Source: Planctomycetota bacterium (GTDB taxonomy: Bacteria; Planctomycetota; Phycisphaerae; UBA1845). Taken from it: a stretch of 7,490 bases of DNA. This document shows positions 1 through 5,500 of this stretch, piece by piece. How positions within the stretch are numbered: the stretch's first letter is position 1; each line of letters begins with the position of its first letter. The position numbers were made by a program, and so were the translations under genes. The stretch is from contig JADFOB010000056.1 of the NCBI GenBank assembly GCA_022563055.1, positions 1-7,490 on the forward strand, in the 5' to 3' direction. The notes under the pieces are model-generated. The model was not told the origin of the DNA and did no database searches. It saw only the letters and a program-made list of their open reading frames with translations.

Positions 1-208
1 TTAGATCGGGAACACCGCGACCCGCACGTGTGGTCGGATTATCCACGACCTCCTGCTGTTCCACAGCGACCCGTGGTTCCTCGGTGGGCTTGGTCTCCGC
101 TCGCGGGCTTTCAGCGGTTGGTTGCGGTGCGGAATCCCCCGTGGCACAGCCGGTAGAGATCATGAGGATCCCCGACAAGATGGCCACACTCGCTTTGAGC
201 GTTTGCAT
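1..208 (-). CDS. Putative lipoprotein, N-terminal part (runs off left edge)
   Basis: The first 69 codons are present and the frame is still open at the window edge. The protein begins MQTLKASVAILSGILMISTG followed by a Cys at residue 21. A single Lys near the start, a hydrophobic stretch and then Thr-Gly-Cys look like a type II (lipoprotein) signal peptide, although the -3 Ser is not the classic Leu. After the Cys the chain is rich in Pro, Glu and Thr and has no hydrophobic core, as in the flexible linker of an exported lipoprotein. The start is well supported: AAGGA (220-216) lies 7 nt before the ATG. A TTGACA-type promoter lies about 45-70 nt upstream. I recognise no family from this fragment. 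The lipoprotein call is inference from the signal; the reading frame itself is seen directly. Confidence 0.7.
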   Translation of the reverse strand, partial: MQTLKASVAILSGILMISTGCATGDSAPQPTAESPRAETKPTEEPRVAVEQQEVVDNPTTRAGRGVPDL

Positions 209-252
209 GGTTTCGTCCTTGATCAATGGTTGGTCTTGGAATTCAAGCCCCG

Positions 253-281
253 ACGCTATTGCGCGGTTGAGAGGCTGTCAA
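253..281 (-). promoter_or_regulatory. Candidate sigma70-type promoter for the left-edge lipoprotein gene
   Basis: On the minus strand a perfect TTGACA (281-276) is followed, after 17 nt, by TAGCGT (258-253), which matches the -10 consensus only at T1, A2 and T6. The -35 box is preceded by GC, as in the candidate promoter of ribE. It lies a sensible distance upstream of the ATG at 208. The match is by eye; a planctomycete sigma70 site may deviate from the E. coli consensus. Confidence 0.4.
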
Positions 282-434
282 GCACTCTGCCCCGACAGGT
301 CATCGCGGTGTCCGCGCCACGTTTGTGCGTCGATTCCCGAACCGAGCCTCGAGCGCGAGCGACGGGTTCTTCCAGCGCCCCGAACCAACACCCCGCGCCA
401 GTGCTCTTTGACACTTGAGATGATGGATAGCGTT
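282..434. other. Intergenic stretch with nothing recognised
   Basis: This is GC-rich sequence upstream of the candidate promoter of the left-edge gene. I see no open frame with protein-like content, no RNA gene and no strong hairpin. Open frames here on either strand look like chance frames rich in Arg, Ser and Pro. Confidence 0.4.
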
Positions 435-513
435 GTGCCACTGCCGTGCCGGCAGTGCCGCCGTTCGTGACACCATCGCCCGGTCAGGCGCACTGCTCAC
501 AGAGCAGTGGCAC
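435..513. repeat. Bipartite palindromic repeat (two inverted GCCACTGC hairpins)
   Basis: Outer arms GTGCCACTGC (435-444) and GCAGTGGCAC (504-513) are perfect inverted repeats. Inside them are two hairpins. The first has stem CACTGCC/GGCAGTG (439-445 with 451-457) and loop GTGCC. The second has stem CACTGCT/AGCAGTG (491-497 with 503-509) and loop CACAG. The innermost pair is C-G in one hairpin and T-A in the other, so the difference keeps the pairing. A third copy of this hairpin lies inside the GT-C gene at 3938-3961. No T-run follows, so it is not a classic intrinsic terminator, but it lies between convergently placed gene ends and starts and could affect mRNA ends. Confidence 0.75.
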
Positions 514-570
514 CCATCAAGGCATCCGAACCGCGCCCGTGAGGAAGCGGTCCGACCAAGGCGGGCACCG

Positions 571-614
571 TCCCTCCCTCACGGTCGGGGTTCTGATTGT
601 TCAACGGACTGCTA
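571..614. repeat. Interspersed-repeat fragment: CCCTCCCTCACGGTCGGGG tract plus CAACGGACTGCTA
   Basis: The tract at 571-597 reads TCCCTCCCTCACGGTCGGGG and then TTCTGAT. I recognise it from memory as a widely scattered repeat in planctomycete and some other GC-rich genomes, where its chance translation contains SLPHGRGSD. It is followed by CAACGGACTGCTA (602-614), a 13-mer found again exactly at 2665-2677 in another repeat cluster. It occupies the space just downstream of pdxA. The family assignment comes from memory and was not checked by search. Confidence 0.5.
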
Positions 615-649
615 TGCGGGTGGGTCGTGGGCTCGTCCCCATGTCGCGC

Positions 650-1732
650 CTACACTTTCGGCACAGTGGCGCGGGAGGGAGACCACTTTGCGGCGGTCGT
701 GTTGGAGGCGAGCAGACAGGCGAGGCGAAGAGCCTCTTTCATGCTACCGGGGTCGGCCTGACCCTTGCCGGCGATGTCGAAGGCCGTCCCGTGATCGACA
801 CCGGTTCGGATGACGGGTAGCCCTAGCGTCACGTTCACCGCGGTATCGAACGCGAGCAGCTTGATCGGGATCAGAGCCTGATCGTGGTACATGGCTACGA
901 TGCCGTCGTAGCGGTTGCGGACTCGCGGCGTAAAGATCGTATCGGCGGGAAACGGACCCTCGACGTGCATGCCCGCATTGCGAGCCATCTGCATCGCCGG
1001 CTCGATCACGCGAGTCTCCTCGTCCCCAAACAACCCGCCCTCACCGGCGTGGGGATTCAGCCCGGCCACCGCGATGCGCGGCGCCTGTATGCCAAACCAT
1101 CGCCGCAGGGCGTCATCGAGCAGGTCGATCGGTTGAAAGATCGACCCGATCGTGAGCTTCTTTTGAAGCTCAAAGAGACCCATGTGCACGCTGACCAGCG
1201 CGATGCGCAGTCCGCCGCCGATGAACGCCATGTTGTACCGGGTGGTCTTCAGCGCGTCCGCCAGTTTCTCGGTATGGCCCGGAAACCGGCAAGAGGCCAG
1301 TTGCCAACTGATCTTGTGGATCGGACCGGTGACGATGGCGTCGATCGTCCCGTTTCGGGCGGCCTGGATCGCCTCGTCGAAGAATGCCAGCGAGGCTCTT
1401 CCGCCCTCGGCGCCAGGCCGGATCGGCGTCCAGGTATGCCCCGCAAAGTCGTCGAAGTCGACCACGACAACGCCGGAATCGATGCGCCCGGCGCGCTGGC
1501 GATCGACGCGGAACCAGAAGGGTTTAATGCCCGCGCTGCGTGCGGCGTCAAAGAGCACGCCGTCGGTACCATAGATGAGAAACCGGCCAAGGTGGCGCAC
1601 GTCGGGATCCGCCAGCGCCTTGACGATCACCTCCGCACCGATACCGCACGGATCGCCCATCGTAATACCGATGAGCGGTCGAGTCGGTCGCGCCGCGCAG
1701 GGCGCATCGGTATTGGCCAGGTGGGAGGTCAT
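650..1732 (-). CDS. pdxA: 4-hydroxythreonine-4-phosphate dehydrogenase PdxA
   Basis: PdxA is the metal- and NAD-dependent enzyme of the DXP-dependent vitamin B6 route. It oxidises and decarboxylates 4-phosphohydroxy-L-threonine to 3-amino-2-oxopropyl phosphate, which PdxJ joins to DXP in the cytoplasm. The 360 residues carry the family motifs in order: GDPCGIGAE (26-34), TGPIHK (135-140), GHTE (152-155), NPHAGEGGLFG (226-236), YHDQALIPIK (282-291) and GLPVIRT/DHGTAFDIAG (304-322). Aligned with E. coli PdxA at a constant offset of 17, the metal ligands are H183, H228 and H283. The substrate residues H153, T154, D264, K291, N300 and R309 are all kept, so it should be active. It is about 30 residues longer than the E. 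coli enzyme because of an N-terminal extension and a C-terminal tail. The ATG overlaps the ribE stop (ATGA, 1732-1729). There is no strong Shine-Dalgarno sequence, which fits translational coupling to ribE. Confidence 0.96.
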   Translation of the reverse strand: MTSHLANTDAPCAARPTRPLIGITMGDPCGIGAEVIVKALADPDVRHLGRFLIYGTDGVLFDAARSAGIKPFWFRVDRQRAGRIDSGVVVVDFDDFAGHTWTPIRPGAEGGRASLAFFDEAIQAARNGTIDAIVTGPIHKISWQLASCRFPGHTEKLADALKTTRYNMAFIGGGLRIALVSVHMGLFELQKKLTIGSIFQPIDLLDDALRRWFGIQAPRIAVAGLNPHAGEGGLFGDEETRVIEPAMQMARNAGMHVEGPFPADTIFTPRVRNRYDGIVAMYHDQALIPIKLLAFDTAVNVTLGLPVIRTGVDHGTAFDIAGKGQADPGSMKEALRLACLLASNTTAAKWSPSRATVPKV

Positions 1733-2370
1733 GCGAAGCCCGACTCGCGAAGTGTATCGACGGTAACGCCGGTGGAGGCCGGCATGCCCGAGAGATGCCC
1801 AACAATGGTTCGCACGATCATATCCGATTCGATATTCACACGGTCGCCGGTGGACAGCGACGACAACGTCGTGCGCTCGAGCGTCGTGGGGATCAAGGCG
1901 ACGGAGAACGTAGGACCGCGAGTCGCAGCGACGGTGAGCGACACGCCCTCGACTGCCACCGATCCTTTGGGGATGATGTAGGGGAGAAGATGGGCCTGGG
2001 GCTCGAACCAGATAACCTGTTCCCGCGGCGAGCAGAGAACCCGCCCAACGACGGCGGTGCCGTCCACATGGCCCTGGACGAAGTGGCCGTCCAACCGATC
2101 GCCCACGCGCAGGGCGCGTTCCAGATTAACCTTGCTACCGATCCTCTTGGCTCCGAGCGTGCTCCGATCGAGCGTCTCGGTGATGACGTCGAATTCGAGG
2201 TATTCCCCATCGCCCGATGCAACGGTCAGACAGACGCCGCCGACCGAAACGCTGGCACCGGGTTTGCACTCACCCGCCCACGAACCGACGTGGACGCGCA
2301 TGCGCTTGCCGCCGGATAGGGGTCCAATAGCCGCAATCGTCCCCACAGATTCGATAATGCCGGTGAACAT
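1729..2370 (-). CDS. ribE: Riboflavin synthase, alpha subunit
   Basis: Riboflavin synthase catalyses the last step of vitamin B2 synthesis: two 6,7-dimethyl-8-ribityllumazine molecules are converted to riboflavin and 5-amino-6-ribitylaminouracil. The 213 residues equal the usual family length. They show the tandem lumazine-binding barrels. Barrel 1 begins MFTGIIESVG and has GGVCLTV (conserved Cys47), FDVITETL and VNLERALRVGDRLDGHFVQG HVDG (82-104). Barrel 2 has LLPYIIPKGSVAVEGVSLTV (128-147), SVALIPTTLERTTL and GDRVNIESDM. I chose the ATG at 2370 because the family's invariant N-terminus is MFTGIIE; the open frame extends 24 codons further, but those codons fall in an inverted repeat. The ribosome site is weak (GGGCGA). 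A TTGACA-type promoter lies about 110-140 nt upstream. The stop overlaps the pdxA start, so the two form one unit. The gene is called ribC or ribE in different species. Confidence 0.96.
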   Translation of the reverse strand: MFTGIIESVGTIAAIGPLSGGKRMRVHVGSWAGECKPGASVSVGGVCLTVASGDGEYLEFDVITETLDRSTLGAKRIGSKVNLERALRVGDRLDGHFVQGHVDGTAVVGRVLCSPREQVIWFEPQAHLLPYIIPKGSVAVEGVSLTVAATRGPTFSVALIPTTLERTTLSSLSTGDRVNIESDMIVRTIVGHLSGMPASTGVTVDTLRESGFA

Positions 2371-2412
2371 CGTTTCGCCCGAACCGCCAATAGACCGGGG
2401 TTGCACCTTGGC

Positions 2413-2451
2413 GATTGAGGATTGAGGGTTTCCAATTGGCAATCCTCAATC
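2413..2451. repeat. 12-bp perfect inverted repeat in the ribE leader
   Basis: GATTGAGGATTG (2413-2424) and CAATCCTCAATC (2440-2451) pair perfectly around a 15-nt loop. If the promoter at 2482-2509 is used, the hairpin lies in the ribE-pdxA leader, about 40 nt before the start codon. It could influence the leader, or it may simply be another interspersed AT-richer repeat. It lacks the conserved blocks of an FMN riboswitch. Confidence 0.65.
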
Positions 2452-2481
2452 TGCAACCCTCCATTTGCCATCCTATACTCA

Positions 2482-2509
2482 ATGCTAGGAGGGGTGGATG
2501 AAGTGTCAA
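2482..2509 (-). promoter_or_regulatory. Candidate sigma70-type promoter for ribE-pdxA
   Basis: On the minus strand TTGACA (2509-2504) is followed, after 16 nt, by TAGCAT (2487-2482), which matches TATAAT at four of six positions. As at 253-281, the -35 box is preceded by GC and the -10 begins TAGC. Transcription from here would give a leader of roughly 100 nt holding the inverted repeat. The call is by eye and would need a mapped 5' end. Confidence 0.45.
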
Positions 2510-2578
2510 GCGCGTAGAGGCGCCGGTGAACTGGTCCGCGACACTTCCGACCACGGGGAATTGTGGTTCCGGAACTCT

Positions 2579-2659
2579 GTAGCGTCGGCCCCCCGTGGCC
2601 GACGTAGAGCGCCGAGGCGTGTTCGGACTCCTACGGCCGCCACGGGGGGCGGCCGCTAC
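2579..2659. repeat. Inverted pair of GTAG-hairpins (REP/BIME-like element)
   Basis: Two 29-nt units lie head to head (2579-2607 and, on the opposite strand, 2659-2631) around a 23-nt centre. Each unit is GTAG, an 8-bp stem and a CCCCGT loop. Stem one is CGTCGGCC/GGCCGACG; stem two, read on the minus strand, is CGGCCGCC/GGCGGCCG. The units agree at 25 of 29 positions, and the four differences are two complete base-pair swaps (T-A to G-C and G-C to C-G). A GTAG tetranucleotide next to a hairpin is the known hallmark of REP sequences acted on by REP-associated tyrosine transposases (RAYTs). It lies in the gap upstream of the ribE promoter. Confidence 0.85.
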
Positions 2660-2664
2660 TTCCC

Positions 2665-2677
2665 CAACGGACTGCTA
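2665..2677. repeat. Second copy of the 13-mer CAACGGACTGCTA
   Basis: It is identical to 602-614 and again lies at the edge of a hairpin cluster, 5 nt after the GTAG-hairpin pair. On the minus strand it reads TAGCAGTCCGTTG. It is probably a conserved edge of an interspersed repeat rather than a protein-binding site. Confidence 0.55.
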
Positions 2678-2679
2678 CA

Positions 2680-2787
2680 GCACTTCCCGTTTTCGTCTAC
2701 CGGTAGAACCGGTCTGGAAACGGCATCGAGTCCGCCCAAATCGCGCGGGCTCAAGCCCGCGGCTCGGAACACGGTAACGGGAAATGC
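2680..2787. repeat. Nested palindromic element with GCA(C/T)TTCCCGTT arms
   Basis: Arms at 2680-2695 and 2772-2787 form an imperfect inverted repeat (13 of 16 positions pair). Inside is a perfect 8-bp hairpin CGCGGGCT/AGCCCGCG with a 2-nt loop (2744-2761). A smaller ACCGGT-rich palindrome lies near 2699-2712. The right arm ends just before the stop codon of the small lipoprotein gene. No T-run follows on the minus strand, so a role as transcription end is possible but not shown. It fills the rest of the gap, together with the element at 2579-2659. Confidence 0.65.
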
Positions 2788-2788
2788 A

Positions 2789-3031
2789 CTAGAGACCAAG
2801 CAGGGCGTCAATGAGCTTTTCGTCTTCGATGCCCAGCTCGCGAAACCGATCGCGCTTCCGGTCGTCCGACATGTTCGGGTGGGTGGCGATTGCTTCCAGA
2901 TCTTCCAGCACGAATTCCTGCCCCTGGGCACCGACCAGACGATTGGGGAAGTCGGTCATGACCGAAGCCACGCCGCATCCGCCGCCAAACAGCAATCCAC
3001 ACGTGATCAGATTGACGCCGATCCTTCGCAT
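2789..3031 (-). CDS. Small putative lipoprotein of unknown function
   Basis: The protein has 80 residues. It starts MRRIGVNLITCGLLFGGGC, with two Arg, a hydrophobic core and a Cys at residue 19 after Gly-Gly. This reads as a lipoprotein signal with a loose lipobox. The mature part is short, acidic and predicted helical: a VMTDFPNRLVGAQGQEFVLE segment (23-42), then a Lys/Arg/Asp/Glu-rich region ending EKLIDALLGL. I recognise no domain; a very short mature lipoprotein with a conserved-looking core suggests an envelope-attached small protein. The start is uncertain. In-frame ATGs also exist at 3058, 3073 and 3139, none with a good Shine-Dalgarno sequence; 3031 was chosen because it gives a proper signal peptide. 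It stands alone: 280 nt separate it from the upstream glycosyltransferase and a repeat cluster separates it from ribE. Confidence 0.65.
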   Translation of the reverse strand: MRRIGVNLITCGLLFGGGCGVASVMTDFPNRLVGAQGQEFVLEDLEAIATHPNMSDDRKRDRFRELGIEDEKLIDALLGL

Positions 3032-3311
3032 CCGTGGGCACTCTTGGTTACGTACCATGAACCGATTCGCCATGCTACATCGCTGTGCACAATCCCGCAA
3101 GCACCGCAGGCCGATGCAGCGTCCGTGCGTCCGTAACACTTCCGGCGGCCTGGGCGCTGTGCCCTAACGCAGCCTGAAAGAAACTATGAACCGGGTCGCC
3201 TCGACACGGGTTCGGGTCTGGTGCCCATGTGTGTCGACGGGGTGATCGCGTGGATCGCCCCAATGTTTGAATCGACCTGCCCTGAATCGCTGGGCTGCTA
3301 TCACAAAGTTC
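3032..3311. other. Intergenic gap between GT-C gene and small lipoprotein gene
   Basis: The gap is 280 nt. I see no convincing terminator after the GT-C stop and no clear promoter for the lipoprotein gene. A small GTCG-CCT-CGAC hairpin near 3196-3206 and a GGTGATC/GATCGCC imperfect stem near 3241-3259 are present but have no T-run. The upper part could be an N-terminal extension of the lipoprotein frame, but its composition (many Arg and Cys) argues against this. Confidence 0.35.
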
Positions 3312-5162
3312 CTACGGGACGAAGTCCCCGCCGGTTATTTCACGGACCCGATTCCGTTTGGGAAACCATCCGCCCACCTCGGAGCGATCCCAATTCCAGT
3401 CGATCCCGGGTTTCTTGAGCGGTTGGTCCTTCCGGGCGAACACGGCCATGATTGTTTTTCCCGTCAGATCATGGCGGTCCAGACCGATGGCCTTGCCGTA
3501 GTGGCGTTCCAGAAAGGCGAGCCAACCGTCAAACGGCGCTTCATCAAAGAGGACGATGATGATCCTCGGAAGCCGCTGCTCCAATTCACTTAGCAGGATC
3601 GCGCATCGCGCCTCGGCGCCGGCGTAGCCCGCGTGCAGTGCGGTAATCATCGTGAATCGCGACGCACAGCGCCTTTGGGCGTAGTAGTAAACCTCCGCCT
3701 CGTTGCCGTAGACGAAAACGGTGTCGCCCGGATCCGTGGCATCCCGAACCTTCTCGCCGATGGCACGACCCCAGAAATCACGGGAGTTGTACCGGTCGAT
3801 CGTGATGCCGAACGGCTTTTGGCTCAGGTAGCTGTCATACTCGGTGTTGAACAGCCAGATCGGTAAGATCGCCAACGCCAGCAGCGATCCACGCCTGAGC
3901 GCCCGCGACTTCGTCCGTCCCTGAGCCGCGGGCGTATGTGCCACTGCTGTGTCAGCAGTGGTTGTCTGTTGAACGACACGCACGCCGGTAGGTCGGGCTT
4001 CGCCCGACTCAAGTCGCGGTGTGGTGAGATTCCGTCGGGCCAAGCCCGACCTACGTTCCGATCGCGCGCTTTCGTCCGGTGGGATCCAACGCGCAAGCAA
4101 CTGACCCAGCGCTACGGAAACGGCAATCACCGCCGGGGGGACCAACAGGTAATAGTAATGAGGCCAAAACCGAGCAGGGAGACAGACCGCCAGGTAGCTA
4201 CCCGCCAGCATTAGAAGGATCGTCGTTGAATCGCCACATCTTGCACGCACGCTCCTAACAACAAGCCAGACGGTCGCGCCGATCGAGCCGATCCACAGGG
4301 GCATAGCGCTGTCAAAGACAAACGGGTGCCTTGGCGGTGAAAAGAAGCGTGCGAACCGGCTCAGGAACGCTTCCGAGGAACCGCTATAGCCGAGGTTGAA
4401 CAGGAAGACGGCGTCCACGAAGTCATCCAGGCGGTTCGTGGCTGCGAAGTAAGCCAGTGAACCAATCCAGATGATCGCCGGACCCGCGGCGAATACCGCA
4501 AGCACCCTGAGAGCCTTTCGGACTCGTCGCCCTCCGTCCGCGTGCTGCGCCACAGTGAGAACGATCCAAAACGCCAGCATGAACCAGTGAACCGCGAGAA
4601 TCGTCTTGAGCGTCGATCCCAGTCCAAGAACGACGCCCGATGCGAAGATCGGCCAATCCGATCTTCCGGGCGGGCGGTGGATCGCGAGGTACCACGCCGC
4701 GAGGACGAAGGTGTTCATGTAGATTTCGCGGTTGCAACCCTCACCGGCTGTTCCCGGATCGGACGACACCAGGGCAAAGAGGACAGCCGCCATGATCGCA
4801 GCCCATCGCCCCGCACATCGCCGAACGATCGCAAAGATGAGGCCAAGCGATCCGAGCGAGAACATCATGGCCGTCCATCGGAAGACCTCCGGTGCGTCAC
4901 CGAAGATTCGGATCAGCGTGGCGACCAGAACGAACACGCCGAAGGGTTGATGATCCCAGACGTCGACGTACAGGCGATCCCCCGCCAGTAAACGCGATCC
5001 GATATAGGCATAGTTGCACTCGTCGGTTTCGAGCGGCAAATCAAAGGCGTGGAGCCGGAACCCGACCAGCACGGCTGCCGCGATCGCAAGGCAGACCCAC
5101 TCGATCCAGGCGAGCGATCCCTGGCCATCGGGCGTCGACGCATGATTCAGAGCTTCACCCAT
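3312..5162 (-). CDS. Polytopic GT-C glycosyltransferase (ArnT/PMT_2-like) with repeat-derived loop
   Basis: This is a 616-residue membrane protein of the GT-C fold, which transfers a sugar from a polyprenyl-phosphate donor on the outer face of the membrane. After a first membrane segment (about residues 18-37) comes the family's first outer loop with Asp47-Glu48 (context LETDECNYAYIGSRLLAGD) and VDVWDHQPFG; the acidic pair is the expected catalytic site. Roughly ten more hydrophobic segments follow. RFWPHYYYLLVPP (331-343) is typical of bacterial members, and a soluble C-terminal domain spans about 440-616. Residues about 366-419 are hydrophilic, Arg/Thr-rich and lie on palindromic repeats in frame, between two membrane segments. 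I chose the ATG at 5162; a TTG at 5186 would add 8 residues. Neither has a strong ribosome site. Acceptor and sugar are unknown. The nearby GT4 and ABC genes suggest surface glycan or lipid glycosylation. Confidence 0.85.
   Translation of the reverse strand: MGEALNHASTPDGQGSLAWIEWVCLAIAAAVLVGFRLHAFDLPLETDECNYAYIGSRLLAGDRLYVDVWDHQPFGVFVLVATLIRIFGDAPEVFRWTAMMFSLGSLGLIFAIVRRCAGRWAAIMAAVLFALVSSDPGTAGEGCNREIYMNTFVLAAWYLAIHRPPGRSDWPIFASGVVLGLGSTLKTILAVHWFMLAFWIVLTVAQHADGGRRVRKALRVLAVFAAGPAIIWIGSLAYFAATNRLDDFVDAVFLFNLGYSGSSEAFLSRFARFFSPPRHPFVFDSAMPLWIGSIGATVWLVVRSVRARCGDSTTILLMLAGSYLAVCLPARFWPHYYYLLVPPAVIAVSVALGQLLARWIPPDESARSERRSGLARRNLTTPRLESGEARPTGVRVVQQTTTADTAVAHTPAAQGRTKSRALRRGSLLALAILPIWLFNTEYDSYLSQKPFGITIDRYNSRDFWGRAIGEKVRDATDPGDTVFVYGNEAEVYYYAQRRCASRFTMITALHAGYAGAEARCAILLSELEQRLPRIIIVLFDEAPFDGWLAFLERHYGKAIGLDRHDLTGKTIMAVFARKDQPLKKPGIDWNWDRSEVGGWFPKRNRVREITGGDFVP
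3938..3961. repeat. GCCACTGCT palindrome inside the GT-C coding region
   Basis: CCACTGCT (3941-3948) and AGCAGTGG (3954-3961) form an 8-bp stem with loop GTGTC, preceded by GTG as in the element at 435-513, whose first arm begins with the same GTGCCACTGC. It is translated on the minus strand as part of TTTADTAVAHTP within the hydrophilic loop of the GT-C protein. Confidence 0.75.
3988..4054. repeat. Inverted pair of GTAG-hairpins inside the GT-C coding region
   Basis: Arms TAGGTCGGGCTTCGCCCGAC (3989-4008) and its near-perfect inverse at 4034-4053 agree at 19 of 20 positions; with the flanking base each reads GTAG next to a GTCGGGC/GCCCGAC hairpin with a 3-nt loop. The centre is 25 nt. The layout is the same as at 2579-2659 but the stem sequence differs. 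It is read through in frame by the GT-C gene without a stop, giving the segment around ARRNLTTPRLESGEARPTG. Confidence 0.85.
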
Positions 5163-5500
5163 CACGCTCGCTTTGCACTTGACCAAGACCGCACACGACC
5201 TGACCCGCGGGCTCTAACCCTTCCTGTTGCCCCCATCGTCCGACCAAGTGTACCCGGATCGGGCAATGCGTCCCGTGTCCCCGTTGTCCCTCGCTTCCTG
5301 CCCGCCGCTCTTAGCCTCTTGCTTCCTATCCCTCGCCCATGCTCCGTGTCCATCGCCTCTTTCATAGTTTCTACGGGGCAGGTCAGCCACCTGTGAGACG
5401 TCTTAAGGCATCATCCCTGCCGACGACCCGACCGCACGCGAGAGGGCCTTGCCCTGTAGCCCTAACCAGTAGTTTCTACTATGTCAGGCGGCGACTTCGG
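5163..5500. other. Gap of about 340 bp with no supported gene
   Basis: I find no protein-like frame on either strand. The only open frame of note on the minus strand (5365-5162) is low-complexity Arg/Gly-rich and shows no kinase C-lobe motifs, so it does not hold the missing half of the APH-like gene. A short GTAG-TTT-CTAC palindrome near 5470-5480 is the only structure. No clear promoter for the GT-C gene is visible; a CTGACA at 5485-5490 on the minus strand lacks a matching -10. Confidence 0.4.

Noticed and set aside
435..513. CRISPR array or intrinsic terminator
   Set aside because: Only two inverted, not direct, units exist, and no T-run follows either stem.
122..813. Several overlapping plus-strand frames in the left gap
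   Set aside because: They run through palindromic repeats and antisense to a lipoprotein start and the end of pdxA; their composition is that of chance GC-rich frames.
884..1981. 365-codon open frame on the plus strand
   Set aside because: It is antisense to pdxA and ribE, whose motifs are complete; the plus-strand product is Arg/Asp/Gly-rich with no domain.
2371..2442. N-terminal extension of riboflavin synthase by 24 codons
   Set aside because: The family starts at MFTGIIE (2370), and the extension is encoded by an inverted repeat.
2371..2500. FMN riboswitch upstream of ribE
   Set aside because: The conserved RFN sequence blocks are not present; only a simple 12-bp inverted repeat is seen.
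3196..3259. Small stems as terminators after the GT-C gene
   Set aside because: Stems are short or imperfect and lack a T-run on the minus strand.
5162..5365. Minus-strand open frame as the missing C-lobe of the APH-like gene
   Set aside because: It is Arg/Gly-rich and has no HxD or DxD kinase motifs.
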